64,000 nucleotides of DNA from Desmodus rotundus (GCF_022682495.2 NC_071398.1:98669705-98733704), one strand, 5' to 3'; shown: positions 1 to 11,200, counted from the first letter of the stretch. Notes: generated by a model from the sequence alone, not told the origin. Made by a program: numbers and translations.

Positions 1-640
1 CATTTCCTTGTCTTGACAGTCTCTCCCTACCCCACCCGCCACCATTTCATGTCACTGTAGCTGCTCTGGAGTGACTGACGTTGGTGACACTTGGAATTTA
101 TCCATCTGTCTGTCTGTCTTTGTCACCAGACTGAAAGTCGAGGAGAAGGACCGTGTCACCACTGCATATTCCTCATTACAATCCCTTCTCTCTGCCAAGG
201 GCCCGGCTCATGTTAATGTTTGATAAGTGTCTGCAGAATGAAAAAGCAGAGGAAGCTATGCCACCCCTTCAGTGTTGTAACATTTCCATCTCTCCTGGTT
301 AATCGGTACTTTTCCTGCCTCCCTCCATCTTCCCTCCATTCTTCTTTCCCTTTCGTTCTTCCCCCTCTTTTGTTATTTTTCCTTCCTTCCTTCCTTGGAC
401 CCAAATGGGGTCCAATCATTGCATTTGATTGTCATGCCTTTTAAGACTGTTCCATCTTCAGCAGAGCCTGCTCCTCTCTCCCCTTTTTTCTGGCCCTTGA
501 ATGTTGAATAGACTCAGTTGGTTAGTTGTCCTGTAAATTGTACCAAATCTGAATGTGTCTGTTTACTCTCCTTCTGCCCTGCAAACTAAAGGGGAGACCT
601 AAATCTTGATTAAATTCAGGCTTACCATCCTTTGGGCAAG
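1..640. other. Unique sequence, no gene seen
   Basis: No recognisable gene or transposon. The stretch 340-397 is pyrimidine-rich and ends in a short CCTT-type tetranucleotide run (about 380-396). Open frames on both strands here come from that low-complexity tract and are not coding. Confidence 0.6.
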
Positions 641-650
641 AATAGGTCCT

Positions 651-770
651 AAGCGGGGCGGTGCGTTTCTTACGGCATTACGTCATGCACTAGGTGCCTC
701 GCGTCTGGTTGGCTGGTTCTGAGACGCGCCACGGTGCACCTGCGGGTTCGCGGGGCGGGGCCTCATCTTT
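651..770. promoter_or_regulatory. CpG-dense patch with GC box and CRE-like site
   Basis: A short CpG-rich island in AT-richer surroundings. It contains TTACGTCA (678-685, CRE/ATF-like), CACCTG (737-742, E-box) and GGGGCGGGGC (752-761, a perfect Sp/KLF GC box). This combination suits a small TATA-less promoter or enhancer. No known gene follows it, and the island is shorter than a standard CpG island, so function is inference. Confidence 0.3.
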
Positions 771-780
771 CCATCGCCCA

Positions 781-1200
781 GGTCCCTGACCCGCTTTCTG
801 TGATGGCTTCAGCATCTGCAGACGTTCACTGCCAGAATCAATGATTTCATTAGTGGTTGTGAGCTGTGATGTTCCAGTTTGACGAATCCTTCTGCATTTA
901 CTAACTACGACGCTTTTCGACGGGAAAAACGTTCCTCCTCAGCTACGGCTTTTCCGGTTATTTGGAAATATAGTCACACAGAACAGGTAAGACAAATGCA
1001 CAGTCCCCAATTTTGTCTACTCTAAAGTCCTAGAAGCGATGGCAAACCCGGGGCTGGGAACATCTGTGGTGCTCGGACGGTGGCCTCTACGTCACATTCC
1101 ACCCTGAAAGGAGCCAGGGCTTCAGGGACAAGGGCTGATTCCAAGTCTGAGGCTGCACATGAGCAAGACGGTGACAAACCCCGAAGTGCCAGGAAGCAAA
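781..1200. other. Decayed L1-like sequence with a consensus splice donor
   Basis: The stretch about 835-970 loosely resembles an old L1-type repeat, but it is too decayed to name. At 981-992 it has GAACAG|GTAAGA, a near-perfect 5' splice donor with the boundary at 986/987, downstream of the CpG patch. Only very short ATG frames occur (for example a 13-codon frame from 803). It could be a noncoding first exon or pure chance. Confidence 0.25.
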
Positions 1201-1214
1201 GAATCTCTCTCTCT

Positions 1215-1250
1215 AAAAAAAACAAACAAGCAAAATAAAATAAAATAAAA
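1215..1250. repeat. A-rich (AAAAT)-type simple repeat
   Basis: A run of A8 followed by AAAC and AAAAT units. It may be the decayed poly-A tail of an old plus-strand retroelement, but no element body is recognisable upstream. Confidence 0.6.
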
Positions 1251-1887
1251 GGGGCTGTGACATAAAGATCCCCAGCAGTTAGCCGAGTCCCGCTTTCTCA
1301 GTGCATGATGGGCGACCTGAGCGTCATGCCAACAGCAATTGCAATTGATCGACTCACACGGACTATATTTTTAAATCTTGTGAATTAATAATGATGCAGA
1401 CAATAAGTAAAAACCATGGGAGAACCGCAAAACCACCAGCTGAAGCAAAAACAAATCCATCAGCAGTCACCGCAGGAAAGGGGGACACCAGCCCCTGGCG
1501 CTGAAAATTAGTAAATCAAAGAGAAAGGCTGGTTATGTTTTGCAAAGATCACCGTGGCCGCTGCATGGAGAAGATTGCAGAAGTCAAGAGTGGAAATAAG
1601 GAAGAGCCCGTCCTGATCCCCTGGAGCTCACCGCCCTAGTGACCCCACAACAGCAACCAAGTGGGACATGCAGAACAGGACAAGCCAGGGGCCCCCAGAA
1701 CACGCAGGCAGGAAGCTATCGAGCTACCCCTGGAGGGGGCCAAGGCAGAGGAGACAGTGGCGGGGCCGAGTCCCTCGGTGGGGGTAAGGGAGGTCAGAAA
1801 GAAAGGGTGTTAGGGTGCTTCCGTCTACGTTCTAAAGGGTAGCAATCTGCAGGGGGGTTTTCTCATAGCGGATTTTTCTGGTTTGGG
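1251..1887. other. Unique sequence, nothing recognised
   Basis: No gene, RNA gene or named repeat is visible. There are short frames only. Confidence 0.5.
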
Positions 1888-2410
1888 TTGTAAGGTAACA
1901 TAGACCTCTTTAAATGAGTTGAGACATGCTTCCTCGTATTCTCTGGAACAGTTTGTGTAAAATGGCCATTTCTTCTTCAATAAATATTTGGTAGACTTAT
2001 GCCATGAAATCAACTGAGCCTGGAGTTTTCTTTGGGGAAGGATTTTTAATTATGAAGTCATTTCCTTCACAGATCAAAAGCTATTCATGCTATCTTTTTT
2101 GCTGGAGTGGGCTAGGGTAGTTTGCTTTTTCAAGATTCCCCCCACTATTTTGTCTAAGTTATGGAATTTATTGGCAGAAAGCTGCTTATATTTTCTCACC
2201 ACTACCCTGATGTCTGCAGGAATTTCAGCGACATTTCTCTTCTCATCGCTGGTGTTGTCGGGGGGCTTCCCTCTCCGTTTCCTGAGCCATTTGGCTAGAG
2301 GTTCATCAGTTTTTATTGGTTTTGTTGTTTTATCGATTTTCCTCCTTCTATTATTTTTATCTTTATTATTCCATTCTGTCTACTTACTTTGGGTTGCTTT
2401 GCATTAAAAC
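1888..2410 (-). mobile_element. L1 ORF2 fragment, antisense, old
   Basis: Read on the minus strand this matches the early reverse-transcriptase part of mammalian L1 ORF2. On the plus strand the familiar antisense phrases appear in order: a GGTAGACTTATGCCATGAAA-like segment (1990-2010), TGGAGTTTTCTTTGGGGAAG (2021-2040) and TGGCTAGAGGTTCATCAG (2291-2308). It is heavily diverged with no continuous frame. Known: L1 ORF2 encodes endonuclease plus reverse transcriptase. This copy is a dead fossil. Confidence 0.75.
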
Positions 2411-5010
2411 TTGCTTTGCAGTTTTAATCAGAAGAAAAACATCAATAAACAGAAAACAAATACAGCATCCAAAGCACACTGAAATGATCTCTTTTTAGGT
2501 GTTGCAGGGAAAAGTTTCAGTTTGGATAGAAGGTGGAGACTCTCCCGGTCTCCAAGGGCAACTAGCAGTCCAGTTAAAGCGAATCAGTCACTATTTGCTT
2601 TTCTATAGAAAAAAACAAACAAACACGCCACCGAGGCATTGCCATGGGCAAAGGGGCCAAGAAAAGGAATTTATTTTACTTTCTCCTGTCAATTCTTATA
2701 CTGCGTGTTCTCCATATACCTCACGAAAGGGCTCTGCTTTTCTCAATTCAGGGACAAAATGGCACAGAAGGGTCCTCTTCACTCCCCTGCTGAGAATGTC
2801 ACGACCAAAACGGGTCAGCAAACCAAACTGCCTCGCGAAGGCAGCTGGGAAGCGTCGTTGCCAACACGCTAATGAAGCATTCACCAAGAGCGCCAACAAA
2901 TTGACAGCGAGAGTCTCCAATTTACCTAATAATTACTATGCTTCGTAATTGAGATGCTCTTGTCATTGTCATTGAGAGCCACCGATGTTTGCAGAACGCC
3001 TGCCTGCACGGGGCCTTGAGCTGGCCACGCGCTCCCTGCTGTCAAAGGTTCGCCTTTTCCCTGGGCGGCTGAGGTGCCCGTGAGACACAAGTGGTCCAAG
3101 TTGTCGGCGCGAAACGCCGGGTAAGTGCTGCTGAACCGCGGGAATTCAAAGGGTCACAGAACAGAAAGGCAACGACCTCAGATCAGGGCTGTAAAGGGAA
3201 AGTCCAACTGAAAAAAGAAAAAGGACAGAAATGCCCCTCTGAACGCAGAGGGATCGGAGTGAGCAAATGTGCAGAGAAAAGAATGCTTAGGATGAACCTG
3301 TGAAACCAACAGGAAAGTTACACCTTGGGAAACGGAGTGCAGGAAAACCTCAGCCTCTCACCAGCCCCTGGAGAGTCTTACATGAGAGGTGGAGCACGAT
3401 GTCTCTTTGAGGCCCGGGGAGAATCACACTAACCCACAGCAGAGAGGGCTGGGCCGCAGACAGGCCAGACCCCTGCCCAGATGCCGAGGCAAGAGAGCAA
3501 CCCAGTCTTTGAGCTCAGCTCCAAGCCGCAGTCAGATCGGCCAGGACCTGGGAAAACAACCTGACGGAATTTGGGTTTTACTGGGAGGGCAATGATGCTG
3601 GCGTGCGCTGCTGGTTAAATGCAGGGGCGGGGGCGCACAGTGAAGTTCCAGGAGGCCAAGCAGGGCAGGATTTTGCGGGGTGAATTGCAGAGGGGAAGGA
3701 GGGGAAGAGGAGGCAGGGAGACGGGCCGTGCAGTAAGTAGCCCAGGAGAAGCTGAGTGGAAGCAGCGAGAATGAGAAACAAAGGCATGAAACACCCCTCC
3801 CTCCTCAACCCAGGACTTGGAAAGGCATGGTTTCAATGCACTTTTGCAAACAAAAACTATTATTGATCTTAAATAAAAAGACAACTAGGGAGGATTTTGT
3901 GTGTGTGGATAAGGAACGTGAGGGAGAACGGAAAATAAATAATGATTCCAGTATGGGAAGACTGAGGAGTTGAGGGAGCAACAGACAGAGAAACCTGGCG
4001 GGGATGGACCAGGAAAACTGGGTGCGGAAAACGATACACTCACTTATGGGTGAGCTGAGTTTGACGAGCAGGTGAGGCCCAGGGGGCGATCCAGCACCCA
4101 CACCTGTGTGAGTAACCGTGAAAGGAGCATGCAAGTAGAGGTCAGGGTGAAGAAGACTTTCGGGAACTCTCCTATGAGAGCTACCCTTTCCAGAGGAGTG
4201 GTTTCGCCCTTCACTGCTCCACAGTTAAAGACACGTCCATTATAATGATGCTCTGGAAAGGTGATGGAAAGTTTTGGAAAATCAAACTTATCAAGGATGG
4301 TTTTACAACAATAGCCGAGATTGGTTGAATACTATAAAGGATTCGCATGTGGCAATGCTTTGGCTGCTCAGCCTCATGTGTTGACAGTGACCGATGGGGC
4401 GGATGGAACGATGGAGGGCTCCTGGGGCAGAACCACAGAATGAAAAGGACCCTGAAGACGGGGTCGACTGTCCGTTTTAGAGATGAGGAAATGCGGTCCC
4501 TGGACGGGGACTGACTGACACTCTGAAGCTTGAAAAAGTATCTTCCTGTTATTTAGAGTTCATCCCTGTCGTGTTTAAAGCCAGGGAGAGGGACTGTGCA
4601 CCATATGAACACCTTTGGGGTGCAGGTGTATGTTGGAATTGCAGTCAGTAGGGATGAAGGATGACTTCTTAGGTGCGGTTCCATCCTCTGCCCTCCAGCT
4701 ACCCTTGGGAAGGACTGGGAGGGTGTCGCCGAGCACGGGGCTCCTTCCGCTGCCTTGCCTGCGACCACAGGGATCCCCCATCCCTGCTCTCCCAAACAAC
4801 GAGCAATTCTCTCCAGACCCCTTGGTTCAGGAGTGTGCAGCCTATTTTTGATCTATTAGCTCTACTTCAGCTTCTTTTTCCTTCCAGATTAACACTGCCC
4901 GGACTAACTGCTGCTCCAAAGAAAACCTTTATTTTTGGAAAGTTCTAAAGAAAATGTGTTCAGCTCTTTTTCAGTTTTCAGAGTAGGAAAATTCAAGTTT
5001 AATTGCTGCT
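2411..5010. other. Unique sequence, no gene seen
   Basis: No recognisable gene. A 149-codon frame at 2499-2948 lacks an ATG start and resembles no family I know. The AT-rich part around 2900-2980 has homeodomain-type motifs and is listed separately. 3640-3740 is purine-rich. A short MIR-like phrase, GAGATGAGGAAATG, occurs near 4480. 4850-5010 is AT-rich and featureless. Confidence 0.5.
2898..2980. promoter_or_regulatory. Candidate noncoding regulatory block (homeodomain-type motifs)
   Basis: Within 80 bp lie TGACAG (2902-2907, TALE/MEIS-like), TAATTA (2930-2935, homeodomain core), TAATTG (2946-2951) and two tandem TGTCATTG-like units (2961-2974, SOX-like). It is unique, AT-rich sequence in a GC-richer context, as in many conserved noncoding elements. 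Conservation cannot be judged from one sequence, so this is only a candidate. Confidence 0.25.
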
Positions 5011-5052
5011 AAAAAAAAAAAAAAGAGAGAAAAAAAAAGAAAAGAAAGAAAA
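5011..5052. repeat. A-rich / (GAAA)n simple repeat
   Basis: A14 followed by GAGAGA, A9 and GAAA units. It may be the tail of an old retroelement inserted in plus orientation. No body is identified. Confidence 0.75.
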
Positions 5053-5404
5053 GTTTAAGTAGTTTGACGCGTTGGATCCCCAGATAATTAAAAGCTGTCC
5101 TCTCGCAGAGAGTTGTAATGGCATGCCTGCAGTTCTCAGCAAAAATCAGCCCTCTGCAGAATCTGACAACATTGCTCCTGTTTTAGGTTCCTCCTGCCAC
5201 GTAACAATTACCACCTACTTTACTAGCTCCCGGACTCCGTGGGTGAGGAGCTGGGGCACCGCCTGGCTGCATCCTCTGCTCTGGGCATCGCAGGCTGCAA
5301 TCGAGGTGTAGGCTGAGGCTGGTTCTTGCCCGGGGGACCCTCCTCCACAGTCACGCAGGTGGCTGGCAGAGCTCAGTTCCATGTGATTCCGTACCTGAGG
5401 CCCC

Positions 5405-5825
5405 CGTTTTCTTCTTTTTTTTTTCCTTTTCCCGTTTCCACCCATCCCCCAACCCCATTCCCACATGGCAACCATCAAAATGTTCTCTGTATCTATTAGT
5501 CTCTGTTCTGCATATTTGTTATTTTGTTTTTTAGATTCCACATATAAGCGACATCATCTGGCGTCGTCTCTCTCTGTCTGACTTACTTCACTCAGCACAG
5601 TTATCCTCCAGCTGCACCCGTGCTGCTGCCGGTGGCGAGAGCACATTCCTTTTGCGGCGAGTCTCGCTCCACAGCATACGCGCACGGCTTCCTTACCAGC
5701 CGTCCCTCGCTGGGCGCTTCGGTTGCGCCCGCATCTTGGCTGTTGTAACTAATGCTGCAGTGAACATGGGGATGAACACGTGTCTTTTCGATTCAATGCT
5801 TTGCGTTTCTTCGGGCAAACACAGA
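5405..5825 (-). mobile_element. L1 3' UTR / ORF2 end, antisense
   Basis: Plus-strand reading gives the typical antisense L1 3' region: the phrase TTAGATTCCACATATAAG (5532-5549), ACTTACTTCACTCAGCAC (5581-5598) and CATCTTGGCTGTTGTAACTA near 5732-5751, followed by AATGCTGCAGTGAACATGGG. The element is 5'-truncated. The middle part, 5629-5733, departs strongly from L1 consensus toward G/C and carries 14 CpGs, while its flanks look normal (see findings). Confidence 0.85.
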
Positions 5826-5934
5826 GAGGTGGCGAGGCGGGCCCTTCTTCGTCTCCCCTTACAGTTAGTGCTTGACAGTCTGTTTGGTCTCATACAGGTA
5901 TTGCTCCCCCCCGTTTTGTTTTTCTTTTGTTTCC

Positions 5935-6158
5935 AGTTTTATGAATGTTCTTCCCATCCCTTTCCTTTCAGTCGGTACGTCTTCCGCTCTGACGTGAGCC
6001 TCCGGTAGGTGGCACAGGGAAGGGTCTTGCTTTGTCATCCACTTGGCCCCGGAATATCTTCTGATGGAAGCATTTAATCCATTTGCATTTCAAGTAATTG
6101 TTGACAGATATGTATTTATTGCCATTTTGTTATTCACATTTTTATCTTTTTTAATCCT
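5935..6158 (-). mobile_element. Probable old L1M fragment, antisense
   Basis: The segment TTTAATCCATTTGCATTTCA (6072-6091), followed by a Tatgtatttattgccattt-type phrase, resembles antisense sequence from the 5' part of old L1M elements. It is diverged and its limits are approximate. Confidence 0.5.
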
Positions 6159-6179
6159 TCTTCTTCTTAAAGAAGAAGA
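6159..6179. repeat. Short perfect inverted repeat (hairpin)
   Basis: Arms 6159-6168 and 6170-6179 (TCTTCTTCTT / AAGAAGAAGA type) are exact complements around one A. It is also a polypyrimidine-to-polypurine switch. It may be chance within an AT-rich L1 remnant. Confidence 0.6.
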
Positions 6180-6248
6180 CCCTTAAACATTTCCCCCAGT
6201 TCAGTGGTAAGGAAAGCAGGAGGCCAACGTTTTCTTGCTGCCTGTCAG

Positions 6249-6288
6249 CCAGGGACCGCGGTCAGCGTCCAGGGACCACGGTCAGCGT
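6249..6288. repeat. 20-bp tandem duplication
   Basis: CCAGGGACCGCGGTCAGCGT (6249-6268) is followed directly by the same 20-mer with one G-to-A change (6269-6288), and a third partial copy begins CCAGG. This is a micro-duplication with no gene context. Confidence 0.85.
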
Positions 6289-8967
6289 CCAGGAACCCCT
6301 GCCCTGCTCAACCAGCAGCTCACAGCATCGTTTCTTTCTTCCCTCAAAGCCACCCAGAGACAACTCTGCTTTGAAAGGCTCGGCTGAGAAGGTCACCCCT
6401 CCCAGGTCAACTCAATGGCAACCTGGGTCACAACCGCAAGATCCCTTGCCCACATAATGCAATGTGATCGGGACAGGGGTATCTCTTCGTAATCACAGGT
6501 CCCCACCGCACTCACGGGAGGGGACAGCACAAGGACGAGGGTCCCTGGGTGCCGTCTCAGAATCCTGCCTACCCCAGGTCCTAACGCAGAGTTGCTTCTG
6601 ATGAGTTAAACACTGTCATTATCTATGTTCTATGAAGTCCTCTATCAAAATATTAGAGTCAGAGATGATTGCCAAGCTGAAGCAAGCCACAAGGCATCAG
6701 ACCTCTTTGTGCGGCTAGAAAAAATAAAAAAAAGAAAGCTGTGACATATATCAAGAGCTCCTTGCCCCCTCCAGCCCTGCTATCCCTCCCTCCCTTGGGG
6801 CACCATCCTAATTCCCGTGGCCCCATCTTTTCTGCAGCAAGCGAAGCGACTAAGAAGAGGATCTCCCCAGGATTAGTTCCTTCTGAGTGTTGTTTCCGCA
6901 GCTCCTCCTGAACGAGGGCTGCAGAGCCACAGCCCTGCTGCACTCAAAGCAATTCTCCATGACAGAATCTCACCCCAGGGGAAGGAGCCCTTCCCGCATG
7001 GGTTAGGAAGCTGCCAACTCATCCCGGGGGGCGGGGCCGCTGTGCTGTGATGACTGCATGTCCCTGTGGGGGAGGGGGCCAGATCTCAAAGCCCACGGCC
7101 TCAAGGACAGGGGCTGGCCAAAGGGACAACTAAGCCACATCCCCTGACAGTGGAGCTTTCTGGTTACCACACAAATTGGCCTCATCTGGAGTGAGTTTGT
7201 CCTTCTTCTCTTTAAAACACATTCAAACTCTTTTCCTTGGGTTCAACCCTCGACACTGAAGTCATGATGAGATCCAGGAGGGCCAGACTCAGAGTGTGCA
7301 CACCGCTTGCTCTAGAATGTTCTTAGGTTAAGGAGCTGAGGACCCCTCCCACGTCTGCACGGCCCAGCCTGGCTCACCTGGGCTCCATACAAGGGCTCTG
7401 CCACGTAAACCCTCATGGAAGTAGACAGTGTTGGGACCTGCCGGGGGGCGAGCACTCTGCAAGTCTCCCCGTCGAGTCTGCATGAGAGCTACCTGATGGA
7501 GGCCCCCCGTTTGGGGAGGTGGCTCTCTTCCTGCCACTCTTTTCCCGAGGGGCACGCCTGAGACTGGCTCATGTTCTAATCTTACATCTAAGGCCTGTCC
7601 TAAGTGGGGTACAGGGTTTGAAATCGCCTTGGAGAGTGTCGGGCATGTGGCTATGCTTTGCCTGCTGGGGTTGGAGGTGACTTTCAAGGCGCCCTCCGCC
7701 CCCAGGGGGACTTGTTTCGGAAGAATCAGTGGGCAGGGCTCTGTCCCCTTATTCTGTGTGCGTGACATGTTGCGATCTTCTGTTAGGAATCTAAAGGTCC
7801 CCTCCGAGGTGCCAAGCTTTCCCCTCTGTCCCTGGTGACAAATTCTGAGTAGAGAGTGCCTGCCTCCGTGTTGGCTTGGTCACCTTGCTACCTTTAAAGC
7901 AGGAGCTGCATTTCTGACGGGGTGCCGGTGGGAGTGTGTGCCCCTGCTGCATCCGCGGGCCTGACGCTGGGCAGGGGTCTTCCATGGTCCTGGCCCTGCA
8001 CCTCCTTCACTTGGACGGACAGACCTAGGTCAGAGCCTCCACCGTGTGTTAGGTGTGGGGGAGATGCAGAGGTTCATAAGAGATGCATCCCCGGCTTCCA
8101 GGGGTTCCCCCGCAGATCCTTCGTTCTACGGGTCAGAGCAACTGCTGTAGTTTTCTGGGGAGACCAGAACCCTCTGCTCCTCGGGCCTTATCTCATCTAA
8201 TTCTCTAGTTGAATCACAGCTGCCTCTCAGGACAGATATGAGTTCTGACACCCGCCCCCCATTTTATAGCTAAGACTACTGCAGCACAAGAATCCATCAG
8301 CACTTCGCTCACAAGTCAGCAATGATACCACTGAGTTAAACTTTGTCTGTCTGCCCATCCTGCTAGGCTACAAGCGTTGGTAGGTAAAATAGTGTCTTAC
8401 TCATTTCAGCGTCCCTCAGCCGGAACGCCAAGTGGCTCACAGACACTTGATGTTAACCGTTGTCATAATGGTTACTACTGGTGTTGGTTGTAAACATCAC
8501 TTCCAAACTCGTTGCATGTGTGACTCTCGATGCGGTGTCGCCCGGGGGGTTCTGTAGAAGGACTGGGTAACCTTTCGGCGACATGAATCCCAAGGGCAGA
8601 CCTCGCTGATGTCAGAGGGTCTTCCCGCTGTCTCTCCCATCTCCACCGCCACACGCACTCAGGGTAATGCCTGAGCTCTGGCTGGGAGACGTGTAGCTGA
8701 GGGGGTGGGGGGGCCTTAGGAAAACAACTGGAGCTCTCCGAGACTCAGTCCCACTGACGGCTGTGCCTGCCTCTGAGCTTTATTATTGAGGTTAAACGGG
8801 CCTGTGACTGCAGAGAACTCATGAAAGGTCCGTCCTTCCTCCAATGCCCCTGGCCTGGAAGGCGGCAGGTGCCCTGGAGATTTGTACGGTCTGCTCCCTG
8901 TGGAGTCTGTTTCCGCAGAGAGCGGGTCTGCCCAGGCCAGGGCTCAGGCCTCGCTCCCACCTGCACA
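6289..8967. other. Unique sequence, no gene seen
   Basis: No supported gene or clear transposon. Frames of up to 146 codons (7328-7768, minus strand) overlap others on the opposite strand and resemble nothing known. The DNA is of moderate GC content. Confidence 0.5.
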
Positions 8968-9073
8968 CCTGGTCACTAGACCGTGAGCTTCTCACGGGCA
9001 GGGCCACCCTGGCCCCTGCAGGGCACAATTCCTGGCTCCGCATCTGTGCTCAACACACATTTGTAACTGAATG
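8968..9073 (+). mobile_element. L2 3' end
   Basis: Matches the L2 tail in order: CACTAGACCGTGAGCTTCTC (8974-8993), CGGGCAGGG, GCTCAACACACATTTG and TGAATGAA at the end (9069-9076). L2 is an ancient mammalian LINE. This is a short 3' fragment. Confidence 0.8.
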
Positions 9074-9724
9074 AACTTTCCTCTGCGCCTTTCTGTAAGC
9101 ACTGCACTCACAGTAAGTGTTCAATCACATGAGCTATTGATATTATCATCATTATGTGACAGGTTCACGTGCACGCAGGTGCTGGGATGGAGGCTGGGGG
9201 AGGAGACAACTATTCCCTGCATCTACAGAACCTGCTTCCTCTTCTCCCTAGGCAGAACTTCCAAGGTTTCCTTCTCCTCTGCAGCCACCCCTGTGGGCAG
9301 GGAGGCCTCAAAGTCTGCACCGCCTACTTCCTGCTTCCTGCTGGGGCCATGGTTTCAGCTCACTGTGCAGTGTGGGGGCGGGCAAATGGTACTTTCAGTT
9401 TTTGCCCTTCAAATGATAGCCTGAATTCCACATGAAACAGGGAATGTTATGACACGTTAGGTCGAAACCTTGATCCGTTCAGCCCAACCCTCTGTCCCTG
9501 CTGCTGTCCCCAGGGAAGGGTTGGGGCAGAGCCTGGAGTTTCATGGCACAAAGTTAAAATGTAAAACAATTCTTCCTAACCGTTCACGGATGCGGCGTCA
9601 TGGGTTCATCTCAACGCTGGCTGAGTTTCTGTTGGGGAGTCAGGTTGTCCCTAGGCTTGGCATCCGGCTGGCGTTGTTGCCGCGGTCTCACTGGGGCTGC
9701 CCACTCCGGCCTCCATCAGCACAG
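9074..9724. other. Unique sequence, nothing recognised
   Basis: No gene or repeat identified. It directly precedes the minisatellite. Confidence 0.5.
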
Positions 9725-10045
9725 GGGCCAGTCCGCACAGGGTCAGTCCGCACAGTGGCCAGTCCGCACAGTGACCAGTCCACACAGTGGCCGGTCCACA
9801 CAGGGTCAGTCCGCACAGTGGCCAGTCCGCACAGTGACCAGTCCACACAGTGGCCGGTCCACACAGGGTCAGTCCGCACAGTGGCCAGTCCGCACAGTGA
9901 CCAGTCCACACAGTGGCTGGTCCACACAGGGTCAGTCTGCACAGTGGCCGGTCCACAGAGGGTCAGTCCGCACAGGGTCAGTCTGCACAGTGGCCGGTCC
10001 ACAGAGGGTCAGTCTGCACAGGGTCAGTCCGCACAGTGGCTGTCC
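9725..10045. repeat. Minisatellite, 15/16-bp units with 63-bp and 46-bp higher-order repeats
   Basis: Basic units of 15-16 bp are variants of GGTCAGTCCGCACAG and GTGGCCAGTCCGCACA. Four unit types (15+16+16+16 = 63 bp) repeat as a block three times, with block starts at 9740, 9803 and 9866 and the next block at 9929. From 9929 the order changes to a three-unit, 46-bp block present twice (9929 and 9975), then two single units. As 63 is a multiple of 3, several frames stay open on both strands; this is a period artefact, not coding. Confidence 0.95.
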
Positions 10046-10799
10046 TCGGCTTTGGGTGACTTCTGTGTGTGATCTTCCGTCCCCTTGAACACTACACCAC
10101 TTTTGCAGAACCTGCCTCCCTGGGAAAGAGCCACAGACTTTTTGACCCAAGACGTCCCTTCCTCACGTGCAGGAAAGCTGTTTACCTCCGAAGCCAGAGT
10201 CAGCAGCGCCCCTGAACTGTTCTCCCTTGGGAACCAAGTCTGAACCTGGTGAGAGAGCCGGGCGCAGCCGGGCTGGGATGTCCGCATAAACACCTCCCCC
10301 CGGCCTGGGGCCGCCTGACCTCTGGTCGGGAAGAGGAGGATGCTGCAATATTCTTCCTTTCTCAGTCACCACCCGCCCCCGGGCCCTCCCCACTGCCCTT
10401 TTCTGAGCCGAGCTGGAGTTGGACGGGGCTTTGTTTTGTGCCCTGGGCAGAAGTTCTGGGTCAGCTGAGGTCAGTTCTCATTCCATCTAAATCAGTTGGC
10501 GCTCCCTCGGTCTCGGTGGAAAAACCTCAACAAAAACACATTTACACAGGAGACTTAGTTTTCATGGGGCTCTGGGTTGGCAGAGGCGGCCAGATCCTTA
10601 TCTGTGCAGGCACTTAACCTCTTAAACAATGTTTGATTACTTTGTTCCAAAGAACTTCTACTTCGTCATGAACCAATTGGCTTCCCTGCTTCTCAGGCTG
10701 ACTCCTGAAGCTTGTGGACTCCTGACGTTTCCTACAATTTGGATGCCGACATTGTCTCCAACACAACGTGAAGAGGCTGTACCGCAGAACGGGGGACAG
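10046..10799. other. Unique sequence, nothing recognised
   Basis: Moderately GC-rich DNA with overlapping short frames on both strands. No gene, RNA gene or repeat was recognised. Confidence 0.5.
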
Positions 10800-10925
10800 A
10801 GGACTGGGGGTCGGGAAACCTGGCTCCGTGCCCTGAAGGTGCCGCTAGGTGTGACCTCGGGCAAATTCCTGAACCCCAGGCCCCTCATCTCACCAAACAG
10901 GGGATGGAATACTGTGTAGGGCTTC
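10800..10925 (+). mobile_element. MIR SINE fragment
   Basis: Contains GTGTGACCTCGGGCAAATTC (10849-10868), which corresponds to the MIR core phrase around GTGTGACCTTGGGCAAGT, followed by a CTCATCTCACC / GGGGATGGAATA-like continuation. It is an ancient tRNA-derived mammalian SINE, diverged. Confidence 0.75.
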
Positions 10926-11144
10926 TGAGACTCTGGGGTTTAATGATTCGGTTGATAGTTGCTGAGTGCAAATCCAGGACCAACAACGAATTACAGAGAG
11001 ATACTGGACTTATTTCAGAACTCACAATTTCCTATGCGGTTAATGAGAAAGGGTCCCTTTTTCTGTAGTAATCAAGACTTGAGTGACGCTGGGGAGCAAT
11101 AGGGGGCCTGGAGCATGTCAGAGCTGGCTTTCCTACCTTCTCTT

Positions 11145-11200
11145 TCCCTTTTACAGATGAGGAAACCGAGGCATGGAGCCAGCAGTGGCTTGCCGACCAC
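11145..11200 (+). mobile_element. MIR-like fragment
   Basis: TTTTACAGATGAGGAAACCG (11149-11168) then AGGCATGGAG matches the later MIR core. It is short, and the surroundings are not recognisable. Confidence 0.5.

Noticed and set aside
2499..2948. 149-codon frame as a possible processed pseudogene
   Set aside because: The peptide resembles no family I know, there is no poly-A tail or target duplication, and the start is not ATG.
9740..10045. CRISPR-like array
   Set aside because: Units are directly abutting with no unique spacers, the genome is mammalian, and there are no cas genes.
9470..10150. Overlapping long frames on both strands across the minisatellite
   Set aside because: The 63-bp block is a multiple of three, so any frame without a stop in one block stays open. 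No family resemblance.
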